64,000 bases of DNA from DASXYG01 sp036502625. Its GTDB lineage: Bacteria; Actinomycetota; Actinomycetes; Streptosporangiales; Streptosporangiaceae. Under the pieces are notes generated by a model. It was not told the origin of the DNA. It saw only the letters and a program-made list of their open reading frames with translations, and did not search any database. The stretch is taken from assembly GCA_036502625.1 (NCBI GenBank), contig DASXYG010000030.1, forward strand, positions 1-64,000. Direction: 5' to 3'. This document shows, one piece after another, positions 41,281-49,174 of the stretch. The translations under genes were made by a program, and so were the position numbers. How positions within the stretch are numbered: position 1 is the first letter of the stretch; each line of letters starts with the position of its first letter.

Positions 41281-41859
41281 TCAGCCGCGCAGCCACTCCG
41301 CGCCGCGCGCGTACAGCGCCTCCACCTCGGGTCCGGTCAGGCCCGGCATGTCGGCCTTCACGTCGTAGCCGATGCGGGTCTGGAGGTACGCGAGGTGGCG
41401 GTAGCCCTCGGGGAACCGCGCGAGCAGCTCCGGGTCGAGCACGAGCGCCGCGGCCGGGTCCACCGGGTCGAGCCGGTCCCGCTCGTAGACCGGCTGCCGC
41501 AGGACGAGCCCCCAGCGGCCCGCCCGCCGCTCGAACAGGTCGTAGAACCGCCCGGTGCACACGACGTCGCTGACGACGCCGTCCACGGCGGCCCGCTGCC
41601 CGATCGTCATCTTCGTCTGCGCCACGGCACGGTCGCCCGCGACGTCCACCGTGCCGCCGCCGAGGAAGTGCAGGATCCGCACGCCGCGCTCGAACCCCTC
41701 CACGCTGACCCGGATGAACTCCTCGTACGGGCCCTGCCACCACGTCGCGTTCATCCACCCGTCGTCGTGCCAGACCGTACGGAACCGCGCCCAGTCGAGC
41801 GCGTCCCTGGACACCGCCCACAGCTCCACGAGCCGCCTGATCTCCGTCTCATCGTCCAT
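41281..41859 (-). CDS. Nuclear transport factor 2-like (SnoaL/aromatic dioxygenase beta-like) protein
   Basis: A 192-residue cone-shaped alpha+beta fold protein: EIRRLVELWAVSRDALDWARFRTVWHDDGWMNATWWQGP at the N-terminus, then VDVAGDRAVAQTKMTIGQ and VVCTGRFYDLFERRAGRWGLVLRQPVYERDRLDPV. Relatives include SnoaL cyclases, ring-hydroxylating dioxygenase beta subunits and hydratases; no catalytic assignment is possible. ATG 41859 has GGAGGG upstream. The gene stands alone, convergent with the PucR gene and divergent from the aldo/keto reductase. Confidence 0.82.
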   Translation of the reverse strand: MDDETEIRRLVELWAVSRDALDWARFRTVWHDDGWMNATWWQGPYEEFIRVSVEGFERGVRILHFLGGGTVDVAGDRAVAQTKMTIGQRAAVDGVVSDVVCTGRFYDLFERRAGRWGLVLRQPVYERDRLDPVDPAAALVLDPELLARFPEGYRHLAYLQTRIGYDVKADMPGLTGPEVEALYARGAEWLRG

Positions 41860-41940
41860 GCCGCGACCCTCCACCAGCCGGGGCGCCCGGTCGAGCCCCG
41901 CGGTCGTTTTCCGCCCACGGCGCCGGGTACGCCCGGCGGC

Positions 41941-42762
41941 ATGTCTGTTCCCACGATCACGTTGAACAACGGCGTCACCATGCCCCAGCTCGGGTTCGGG
42001 GTGTACCAGATCCCCGCGGAGGCCACCGCCGAGGCCGTAACCACCGCGCTCGAGGCCGGCTACCGCGCCATCGACACCGCGACCCTGTACCGCAATGAGG
42101 AAGCCGTCGGACGGGCGATCTCCGCGTCCGGCATCCCGCGCGAGGACGTGTTCGTCACCACCAAGCTGTGGAACTCCGACCAGGGCTACGACAACGCGCG
42201 CCGCGCCTTCGACACGAGCCTGCGCAACCTCGGCCTGGACCGCCTCGACCTCTACCTGATCCACTGGCCCCTCCCGTCGCGCGACCTGTTCGGCGAGACG
42301 TGGCGGGCGCTGGAGAAGATCTACGCCGACGGGCTCGTCCGTGCGATCGGCGTCTCCAACTTCGCCCCGCACCACCTGCGGCGGCTCGCCGAGACCGCCA
42401 CGATCACCCCGGCGGTGAACCAGGTCGAGCTGCACCCGTACCTCCAGCAGCGCGACACCCGCGCGTACGACGGCGAGCACGCGATCGCCACCGAGGCGTG
42501 GGCACCGCTGGCGAAGGGCGGCAAGCTGCTGAGCGACCCGGTCATCGACGCGCTCGCGCGCAAGCACGACCGCACGCCCGCGCAGGTCGTGCTGCGCTGG
42601 CACATCCAGCACGGCACCATCGTGATCCCGAAGTCGCAGACGCCATCGCGCGTACGGGAGAACTTCGACATCTTCGGGTTCGCGCTCGACGAGGGCGACA
42701 TGGCCGAGATCGACGGCCTGGACGAGGGCACGCGCACGGGTCCCGACCCGGACGGGATGTAG
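41941..42762 (+). CDS. Aldo/keto reductase (2,5-diketo-gluconate reductase type)
   Basis: A 273-residue NADPH-dependent reductase. The catalytic tetrad is complete: Asp and Tyr in YRAIDTATLYRNEE, Lys in VTTKLWN and His in LYLIHWPLP. IPKSQTPSRVRENFDIFGF is the conserved phosphate-binding end. It reduces aldehydes or ketones of sugars or metabolites; exact substrate unknown. ATG 41941 has only a weak GGCGGC ribosome site. Convergent with DUF5709 (3 bp between stops). Confidence 0.93.
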   Translation: MSVPTITLNNGVTMPQLGFGVYQIPAEATAEAVTTALEAGYRAIDTATLYRNEEAVGRAISASGIPREDVFVTTKLWNSDQGYDNARRAFDTSLRNLGLDRLDLYLIHWPLPSRDLFGETWRALEKIYADGLVRAIGVSNFAPHHLRRLAETATITPAVNQVELHPYLQQRDTRAYDGEHAIATEAWAPLAKGGKLLSDPVIDALARKHDRTPAQVVLRWHIQHGTIVIPKSQTPSRVRENFDIFGFALDEGDMAEIDGLDEGTRTGPDPDGM

Positions 42763-42765
42763 CGC

Positions 42766-43230
42766 TCAGCCGAACCCGCCGTACGGGTCGTCGGGCGAAT
42801 CGCCGTCGGCGCTGTCGTGCATCGCCGCCTCCTCCGCGGACGCCGCGCCGCCGTCCACGCCGACGCTCTCCGCCAGCTCCTCGCCGTCGGGGTCGTCGTC
42901 GGCGACCAGGCGCCCGCTGCGCAGCGTGTCCGCGGGGCGGTCGATGTCGTCGGGGGTGAGGTCGGGCTCCTCCTCGGACAGCAACTGGTCCAGGGACTCG
43001 CCCTCCGCCTCTTCCGCGTCGGTCGTCCCGTAGCGCTCGGCGGGCGACCAGCGGTCCGGCGGGATGATGCCGGTGTCGAGCGGGTCGGCCGCCAGGTCGT
43101 CGGTGTCCAGGGTGTCCGACGGGTCGAGGACGGGCTCCTCGCCCTCCTGGTCCTCCTGCCGGGGGTTCTCCGCGAAGTCGTCCGGAGATCCCTCCAGGCT
43201 CTCGCCGTACGGGCTCTCGCCGTCGTCCAT
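42766..43230 (-). CDS. DUF5709 acidic hypothetical protein
   Basis: A 154-residue, very acidic protein (many Asp and Glu, few hydrophobics) with the DUF5709 pattern DTLDTDDLAADPLDTGIIPPDRWSPAERYGTTDAEEAEGESLDQLLSEEEPD. It is probably largely disordered; common in actinomycetes and of unknown function, often linked with stress conditions. ATG 43230 with AGGGGGAG upstream. Confidence 0.87.
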   Translation of the reverse strand: MDDGESPYGESLEGSPDDFAENPRQEDQEGEEPVLDPSDTLDTDDLAADPLDTGIIPPDRWSPAERYGTTDAEEAEGESLDQLLSEEEPDLTPDDIDRPADTLRSGRLVADDDPDGEELAESVGVDGGAASAEEAAMHDSADGDSPDDPYGGFG

Positions 43231-43304
43231 CGCTCCCCCTCGGGTGCCTCGCGCGTCTCGGCCCCAGAGACATCCCCGGTACGGAGGCGGCGACACCCGG
43301 TAGG

Positions 43305-44090
43305 TCAGCGGCCGGTCCAGCGGGGCGGGCGCTTCTCGGCGAAGGCGCGCGGGCCCTCCTCGGCGTCGGCCGAATCGAGCATGGCGCGGTAGCGGGGCAG
43401 GCCGCCGCCGCGCATCGTGGCGAAGCCCCGCTCCACGCCCTGGCCCTCGGTGGCGCGGGTGATCTCCTTGATCGCGGCGAGCGCGAGCGGCGCGGAACCG
43501 GCCACCCGTACGGCCAGGTCGGTCGCCGTACGCAGCAGGTCGCCGGCCGGCACCACCCGGTTGGCCAGGCCCCACCGCGCGGCCTCGGCCGCGGTCAGCC
43601 GGGCGCCGGTGAACAGCAGCTCGTTGGCCAGGGCGCGGGGCAGCAGGCGGGGCAGGCGCAGCACGCCGCCGGAGTCGGCGATGATGCCGAGGCCCGCCTC
43701 TGGGAGCGCGAACTCGGCGTGGTCGGCCGCCACGAGGAGGTCCGCGGCCAGCGCCAGCTCGAAGCCGCCGCCGAGCGCCAGCCCGTTGACGGCCGCGATC
43801 ACCGGCTTGTCCAGGTCGAACAGCTCGGTCAGCCCGGCGAAGCCGCCCGGGCCGTGGTCGGCGTCGACGGCCTCGCCCGCGGCGGCCGCCTTGAGGTCCC
43901 ATCCGGCGCTGAAGAACCGGTCGCCGGCCCCGGTGACGACCGCGACCCGCAGCGCGTCGTCGCGGCGCAGCCGGTCGAACGCGGCGTACAGCGCGCGGCT
44001 CGTGGCCACGTCGATCGCGTTGGCCTTCGGCCGGTCCAGCGTGATGACCAGCACCTCGCCGGCCACGTCCATCCGTACGGCGTCACTCAT
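43305..44090 (-). CDS. Enoyl-CoA hydratase/isomerase (carnitinyl-CoA dehydratase-like)
   Basis: A 261-residue crotonase-fold enzyme. Both catalytic acids look right: GLALGGGFELALAADLLVAADHAEFALPEAGLGI contains the first Glu (GGFEL) and the second (LPEAG). The oxyanion loop is DRFFSAGWDLKAA. It is the last gene of the four-gene acyl-CoA operon; its ATG at 44090 overlaps the synthetase gene by 8 bp. Similarity to CaiD is by eye; in context it would hydrate a short enoyl-CoA such as a crotonobetainyl-like intermediate. Confidence 0.88.
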   Translation of the reverse strand: MSDAVRMDVAGEVLVITLDRPKANAIDVATSRALYAAFDRLRRDDALRVAVVTGAGDRFFSAGWDLKAAAAGEAVDADHGPGGFAGLTELFDLDKPVIAAVNGLALGGGFELALAADLLVAADHAEFALPEAGLGIIADSGGVLRLPRLLPRALANELLFTGARLTAAEAARWGLANRVVPAGDLLRTATDLAVRVAGSAPLALAAIKEITRATEGQGVERGFATMRGGGLPRYRAMLDSADAEEGPRAFAEKRPPRWTGR

Positions 44091-46161
44091 GCGCACCTTC
44101 CCCGTCGTCGAACCCGATCAGCGCGTCCACGGCGACCACGCCGCGCGGCCGGACGAGCAGCGGGTTCACGTCCAGCTCCACCAGGCGCCCGGCGTTGCCG
44201 CACGCGTACGCCGCGATGGCCGCGACGGCGTCCACCGCGGCGTCCAGGTCGCCCGGCGGCCCGCCGCGGAACCCGGCAAGCAGCTCCGCCACCCGCAGCC
44301 GCCCGAGCGCGTCGCGTACGGCGGCGCGGCCGGCGGGCAGCAGCAGCGTCACCGCGTCGCGCACCAGCTCCACGAGGACACCGCCGCTGCCGAGGGTCAG
44401 CGCGGGACCGAACCGCGCGTCCATGCTCACGCCGACGATGAGCTCGGCCACCGCGTCCGTCGCCATGGCCTCGACCAGGACGGCGTCCCCCAGGCCCGCA
44501 AGCTCCCCGGCGGCGGCGCGCACCTCCTCCGCCGTCCGCAGGTCGAGCCGTACGGCGCCGGCCTCCGTCTTGTGCGCGAGCGCCGCCGACACGGCCTTCA
44601 CCACCACGGGGAACCCGATCACCGCGGCGGCGTCCGCGGCCTCCCACGGCGTGGCCACCACCCGTCCGTCCGGCACCGGGACACCCGCCGCGCGCAGCTC
44701 CGCCTTGCTCGCCGCCTCGTCGAGCCGCCGCAGCGCCGTACGGTCCACCGCGCGGCCCGGCAGCGGCGCCGGGTCCGCGCACGGATCGCGCTGGGCGGCG
44801 CCGATGCGGGCCGCCGCGCGCACCGCCGCCACGTACGCGGTCATGCCGCGCATCGGCGCGATGCCGCCCGCCGCGAGCCGGTCGCCGAGCGCCTCGGGCA
44901 GCCCCTCGGGCAGCGAGCTGACCACCGAGGACGGCGCGCCGGTCGCCCGGTGCGCGGCCTCGAACGCGGCCAGCGTGGTCTCCCAGTGGCGCGGGTCGCA
45001 GCGGTCCGTGCGCGGGACGTCGAGCACCAGCACGTGGTCGTCGAACCCGCTGGACAGCATCCGCGTGAAGCACGCGGTCTGCGCGTCCAGGTCGCCCCAG
45101 ATGTAGGTGTGGTAGTCCAGCGGGTTCGCCACCGCCACGCGGTCGCCGAGCACCGCGCCGAGCCCGTCCCGTACGGCGTCGGGGAACGGCGGGAACGCCA
45201 CGCCGCGCGGCACCGCGAGGTCGGCGAGCAGCGCCGCCTCGCCGCCGGAACAGCTCGCCGAGGCGATGCGCGCGCCCGGCAGCGCGCCGTGGACGTGCAG
45301 GAACCGCAGCGTTTCGAGCAGCGTGTCGAGGTCGGGGACGCGGGCGATACCGACCCGCTCGAACAGCGCGTCGGCGAGGGCGTCCGGCGTGGCCAGCGAG
45401 CTGGTGTGGCTCAGGTTCGCCCGCGCGCCGAGCTCCGAGCTGCCCGACTTCACCGCCACCACCGGCACGCCGCGCGCGGCCGCGTACGCCGCCGCACGCG
45501 CCAGCGCGCGCACGTCGCCGACGCCTTCCAGGTAGAGGCCGATCGCGGTGATCCGGTCGTCGCCGGCCAGCAGCTCCATCAGCTCGGCGACGCCCGTGCC
45601 GGCGCCGTTGCCCACGGTCGCGAGGTACGCGACGGGCAGGTTGCGGCGGTGCATGGTGAGGTTCTGGCCGATGTTGCCGCTCTGGCTGAGGATGGCCACG
45701 CCGGTGTCCACCCGCTGCCCGCCGTGCTGGTCCGGCCACAGCGCCACGCCGTCGAGGTAGTTGAGCACGCCGATGCAGTTCGGGCCGATCAGCGCCAGGT
45801 CGCCGGACGCCGCCACGAGGTCGCGCTGGAGCGTGCGCCCCGCGCCGCCCGCCTCCGCGAACCCGGACGCGTGGCACACCACGCCGCCCGCGCCGCGGCG
45901 CGCCAGCGCGGCCACCACCTCGACCGTCGCGGCCGCGGGCACGGCCACGAACCCGGCGTCCGGCGGCTCGGGCAGCGCCGCGACGTCCGGGAAGCACGGC
46001 ACGCCCTCGATGCTGTCGCGGCGCGGGTTGACCGGCCAGATCTTCCCCGTGTAGCCGATGCGCCGGCACTGCCGTACGACCTCGGCGGCCGCCGCGCCGC
46101 CCACCACGGCGACGTGCCGCGGGCGCATCAGCCGCCGCGCGTTCTCCGTACGCGACGGCAC
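44083..46161 (-). CDS. NDP-forming acyl-CoA synthetase (acetate-CoA ligase family)
   Basis: A 692-residue fusion of succinyl-CoA-synthetase-like alpha and beta parts: a CoA-binding Rossmann domain (RPRHVAVVGG), two flavodoxin-like CoA-ligase domains, and a C-terminal ATP-grasp (about 480-692). The phospho-histidine motif is intact in VKSGSSELGARANLSHTSSLAT. It activates an organic acid with ATP and CoA, giving ADP. GTG 46161 starts 1 base after the acyl-CoA dehydrogenase stop. It presumably activates the operon's substrate, in place of the CaiB/CaiC enzymes of enterobacteria. Confidence 0.9.
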   Translation of the reverse strand: MPSRTENARRLMRPRHVAVVGGAAAAEVVRQCRRIGYTGKIWPVNPRRDSIEGVPCFPDVAALPEPPDAGFVAVPAAATVEVVAALARRGAGGVVCHASGFAEAGGAGRTLQRDLVAASGDLALIGPNCIGVLNYLDGVALWPDQHGGQRVDTGVAILSQSGNIGQNLTMHRRNLPVAYLATVGNGAGTGVAELMELLAGDDRITAIGLYLEGVGDVRALARAAAYAAARGVPVVAVKSGSSELGARANLSHTSSLATPDALADALFERVGIARVPDLDTLLETLRFLHVHGALPGARIASASCSGGEAALLADLAVPRGVAFPPFPDAVRDGLGAVLGDRVAVANPLDYHTYIWGDLDAQTACFTRMLSSGFDDHVLVLDVPRTDRCDPRHWETTLAAFEAAHRATGAPSSVVSSLPEGLPEALGDRLAAGGIAPMRGMTAYVAAVRAAARIGAAQRDPCADPAPLPGRAVDRTALRRLDEAASKAELRAAGVPVPDGRVVATPWEAADAAAVIGFPVVVKAVSAALAHKTEAGAVRLDLRTAEEVRAAAGELAGLGDAVLVEAMATDAVAELIVGVSMDARFGPALTLGSGGVLVELVRDAVTLLLPAGRAAVRDALGRLRVAELLAGFRGGPPGDLDAAVDAVAAIAAYACGNAGRLVELDVNPLLVRPRGVVAVDALIGFDDGEGAHE

Positions 46162-46162
46162 G

Positions 46163-47323
46163 TCACGCGCCCCGCGGCCGGAACAGCGACCGGGAGATGA
46201 TGTGCCGCTGGATCTCGCTCGTGCCGTCCCAGATGCGCTCCAGCCGGGCGTCGCGCCAGTACCGCTCGATCGGCATCTCGCCCATCAGCCCCATGCCGCC
46301 GAACGTCTGCACGGCCTGGTCGGTGATGCGGCCGAGCGCCTCGGACGCGAACAGCTTCGCCATCGCGACGTCGCGGTCGCTCATGCCGCCGTTGTCCAGC
46401 CGCCAGGCGGCCCGCAGCGTCAGCAGCTCGGCCGCCTCAAGCTCCGTGGACAGGTCCGCCCACGGGAACGACACGCCCTGGAAGCGGCCGATCGGCTGGC
46501 CGAACTGCTCGCGCCCGGCCGCCCAGTCCAGCGCCAGCTCCAGCACCCGCTGCGCGCGGCCCACGCAGGACGCCGCGACGGTCAGCCGCGACGCGCCGAG
46601 CCACGTGCCCATCAGGTCGAACCCGGCGCCCTCGTCGCCGAGCCGGTTCGCCGCCGGGACCCGGCAGTCGTCGAAGACCAGCTCACACGTGTGATAGCCG
46701 CGGTGGGAGACGCACGCGGGGCCGCGGCGCACGGTCACGCCCGGCGCGTCGAGGTCCACGAGGAACCCGGTGATCAGGTTCCTCTCGCCGCGCGGCGTCT
46801 GCTCGGTGCCCGTGGCGGCGAACAGCACCACGTAGTCGGCCATGTCGGCGTGGCTGATGAAGTGCTTGTCGCCGTTGATCACGTACGTGTCGCCCTCGCG
46901 TACGGCGCGGGTGCGCATGGACCGTACGTCGGATCCGGCGCCCGGCTCGGTCATCGCCAGGCAGTCGCGGCGCTCGCCGCGCACGGTCGGCAGGAGGTAG
47001 CGGTCGCGCTGCTCGCCCTCGCAGGCCAGCAGGATGTTGCTCGGCCGCCAGACCAGCGACTGGAGGGCGTAGCCGGCCCGGCCGAGCTCGCGTTCGACCA
47101 GCGTCATCGACACCGCGTCGAGCCCGCCGCCGCCCAGCTCCTCCGGCATGTTCGCCGCGTACAGCCCGGCGGCCTTGGCCTTCTCGGTGATGTGGTCGGC
47201 GACCTCGGCGGGGATCTCGTCGAGCCGCTCCACCTCGTCCTCGTACGGGTACAGCTCGGCCTTCACGAACGCCCGTACGGTCTCGACGATCAGCCGCTGC
47301 TCGTCGGTCGGCTCGAATCGCAC
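46163..47323 (-). CDS. Acyl-CoA dehydrogenase (crotonobetainyl-CoA reductase-like)
   Basis: A 386-residue flavoprotein of the ACAD family. FAD-binding and substrate segments are AMTEPGAGSDVRSMRTRAVREGD and EALGRITDQAVQTFGGMGLMGEMPIERYWRDARLERIWDGTSEIQRHII, with the catalytic-base region in the latter. The long N-terminus FEPTDEQRLIVETVRAFVKAELYPYEDEVER is close to CaiA-type enzymes. GTG 47323 follows GGAGGCAGGC. It is the second gene of the acyl-CoA operon. Confidence 0.92.
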   Translation of the reverse strand: MRFEPTDEQRLIVETVRAFVKAELYPYEDEVERLDEIPAEVADHITEKAKAAGLYAANMPEELGGGGLDAVSMTLVERELGRAGYALQSLVWRPSNILLACEGEQRDRYLLPTVRGERRDCLAMTEPGAGSDVRSMRTRAVREGDTYVINGDKHFISHADMADYVVLFAATGTEQTPRGERNLITGFLVDLDAPGVTVRRGPACVSHRGYHTCELVFDDCRVPAANRLGDEGAGFDLMGTWLGASRLTVAASCVGRAQRVLELALDWAAGREQFGQPIGRFQGVSFPWADLSTELEAAELLTLRAAWRLDNGGMSDRDVAMAKLFASEALGRITDQAVQTFGGMGLMGEMPIERYWRDARLERIWDGTSEIQRHIISRSLFRPRGA

Positions 47324-47347
47324 GCCTGCCTCCAGATCGTGGGTCGG

Positions 47348-47890
47348 TCAGCGGGGGATGCCGATGGAGCGGCCGGCGCCGTCGGGGCGCCCGAGCCCGG
47401 CGTGCGCGGCCGCGATGGCGCGCAGCCGCGCCTGCTGCTCGTCCGGCATCGGCGCGGTGCGGCCGGCCCCGCTGTCCACGTGCAGCAGCATCTGTTCGGC
47501 CGTGGCCAGCAGGTTCCGCGTCTCGGCCTGGTGGATCGCGTGCCAGATGTGCACGCGCTTGGCGTCGTGGTCCAGCACCTGGAGGGTCAGCCGCAGCGGC
47601 TCGCCCTCGGCCGCCTCGCCGAGGTGCCGCAGGTGGGTCTCGACGGTGTAGAGCGAGTGGCCGGCCGCGCGGTACGCCTCGCCGATGCCGATGTAGCGGA
47701 AGAACGCGTCGGCGTTGTCGCCCACCACGAGCAGGTAGCACGACTCGCTCATGTGGCCGTTGTAGTCGACCCACGCGGCCGGCACGCGGGTGCCGTGCAG
47801 CGCCAGCGGCGCGTCGACCGGCGCCGCCGGGTCCCACCGCCGCGCGCCCGATCCCTCGTACGGGGTCACGATCCGATCGCCGCCGCCCAT
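47348..47890 (-). CDS. Hot-dog thioesterase, betainyl-CoA thioesterase-like
   Basis: A 180-residue thioesterase: VPAAWVDYNGHMSESCYLLVVGDNADAFFRYIGI holds the catalytic Asp (VDYNGHM), followed by HSLYTVETHLRHLGEAAEGEPLRLTLQVLDHDAKRVHIWHAI. This arrangement matches the thioesterase that is separate in carnitine operons of pseudomonads and fused to carnitine 3-dehydrogenase in rhizobia. ATG 47890 has GGGGTGGGC upstream. It heads the four-gene operon and is divergent from the IclR gene, pointing to a quaternary-amine acyl-CoA substrate. Confidence 0.82.
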   Translation of the reverse strand: MGGGDRIVTPYEGSGARRWDPAAPVDAPLALHGTRVPAAWVDYNGHMSESCYLLVVGDNADAFFRYIGIGEAYRAAGHSLYTVETHLRHLGEAAEGEPLRLTLQVLDHDAKRVHIWHAIHQAETRNLLATAEQMLLHVDSGAGRTAPMPDEQQARLRAIAAAHAGLGRPDGAGRSIGIPR

Positions 47891-47912
47891 GCCCACCCCA
47901 GATGCTCGTATT

Positions 47913-47931
47913 ATGCGTTCACCGTTCGCAT
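47913..47931. promoter_or_regulatory. IclR-type operator candidate
   Basis: ATGCG-N9-CGCAT is a 19-bp inverted repeat (with GTTC twice inside) in the 127-bp divergent region, 23 bp upstream of the thioesterase ATG. Its position over the leftward promoter suits regulation by the adjacent IclR protein. Confidence 0.6.
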
Positions 47932-48017
47932 TGCGCGACGCTAACAAGGGGCGGGTACGCCGTCAAGACCGCCGATCCCGTACGGCTAGGCTGCGGGCGA
48001 CACGCGGGAGGCAGCAG

Positions 48018-48803
48018 GTGAAACCCCAGAAGGCCACGCCGGGCCAGGGCGCGTCCGGGCGCGTGCAGTCGGTCGACCGCGCCGTCGAACTGCTGCGCGC
48101 CGTCGCCGGCAGCGCGCCCGCCGGGGAGACCGTCGCGGCGCTGGCCGCCCGCTGCGCCATCAACCGGGCCACCGCGTGGCGGCTGCTCGCCACGCTGGAG
48201 CACCACGGCATGGTCGAGCGCGACCAGGCGTCCAACCGCTACCGCATCGGCTTCACGGTGGAGCGCCTCGCCGCGTCCGCCGGGGTCGAGGGCCTGATCA
48301 ACCGCGCCCACCCGGTGGTCGAACGGCTGGCCGCGGAGACGGGCGAGACCGTCAACCTGGCGGTGCCGCGCAACGGCGAGCTGACGTACGTCGACGAGGT
48401 GGTGCCGTCCACGGTGCTGTCCGCCCGCTGGCTCGGCCAGCCCGCGCCGTTCCACGCCACGTCGACGGGCAAGGCCCTGCTCGCCTGGCTGCCGGACGAC
48501 GAGCGCGCCGCCCTGCTCCCCGCCCGCCTGCACCGCTACACCGGCACGACGCTCACCACGCTCCCGGCCCTGCGCGGCGAGCTGAAGGCCGTCCGCGACC
48601 AGGGCTACGCGGTGAGCGTCGGCGAGATGGAACCCAGCCTCTTCGGCGTCTCCTCGGCCGTCCGCGACGCCCGCGACCACCCCATGGCCGTCCTCAGCAT
48701 CTGGGGCCCCCGCGACCGCGTGCCCGAAGACCGCTTCCCGGCCCTCGGCGCGCTCGCCGCCGCGGGCGCGGCCGAGATCGCCCGCGCGGTGCGGCGTACG
48801 TGA
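48018..48803 (+). CDS. IclR family transcriptional regulator
   Basis: A 261-residue regulator with the N-terminal winged helix (RVQSVDRAVELLRAVAGSAPAGETVAALAARCAINRATAWRLLATLEHHGMVERD) and the C-terminal effector domain (HATSTGKALLAWLPDDERAALLP, then GYAVSVGEMEPSLFGVSSAVRD). GTG 48018 with GGGAGG upstream. It is divergent from the thioesterase operon and most likely controls it, with the acid or CoA ester as ligand. Confidence 0.92.
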   Translation: MKPQKATPGQGASGRVQSVDRAVELLRAVAGSAPAGETVAALAARCAINRATAWRLLATLEHHGMVERDQASNRYRIGFTVERLAASAGVEGLINRAHPVVERLAAETGETVNLAVPRNGELTYVDEVVPSTVLSARWLGQPAPFHATSTGKALLAWLPDDERAALLPARLHRYTGTTLTTLPALRGELKAVRDQGYAVSVGEMEPSLFGVSSAVRDARDHPMAVLSIWGPRDRVPEDRFPALGALAAAGAAEIARAVRRT

Positions 48804-48850
48804 CCCCGGTGGCCGATTCGTTCAAGACGCGTCCGCTCTGACGTGCTGGG

Positions 48851-49150
48851 ATGGGGCGCATGGGCACACGGAAATCAGGCGCGCCGGCCACGGACCTCCT
48901 CGAGCTGGCGAACGTCGGGCCGGCGATCGTGGGCTACCTGGCGCGGCTGGAGATCACCGAACGGGCTCAGCTCGCCGGCCGCGACCCGGTCGAGATGTAC
49001 GACCGGCTGGCGCTGATCGACGGCCACCCGCACGACCCGTGCCTGCTCGACACGTTCATGGCCATCGTCGCGCAGGCGGACGGCGGCCCGCCGCGGCCGT
49101 GGTGGGCGCACACCGCGACGCGCAAGCGGCTGCTGGCCGAGCGGCGGTGA
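48851..49150 (+). CDS. Helix-hairpin-helix domain protein (Cdd1/pathogenicity-locus-like)
   Basis: A 99-residue protein with an HhH core: DLLELANVGPAIVGYLARLEITERAQLAGRDPVEMYDRLALIDGHPHDPCLLDTFMAIV. This matches the Cdd1 family, sometimes labelled mitomycin-resistance protein; HhH motifs bind DNA non-specifically, but no enzyme activity is shown. ATG 48851 or 48860 may be the start. It is convergent with recQ. Confidence 0.8.
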   Translation: MGRMGTRKSGAPATDLLELANVGPAIVGYLARLEITERAQLAGRDPVEMYDRLALIDGHPHDPCLLDTFMAIVAQADGGPPRPWWAHTATRKRLLAERR

Positions 49151-49174
49151 CGGCCGGGCCGCCGGACCGCCGTC

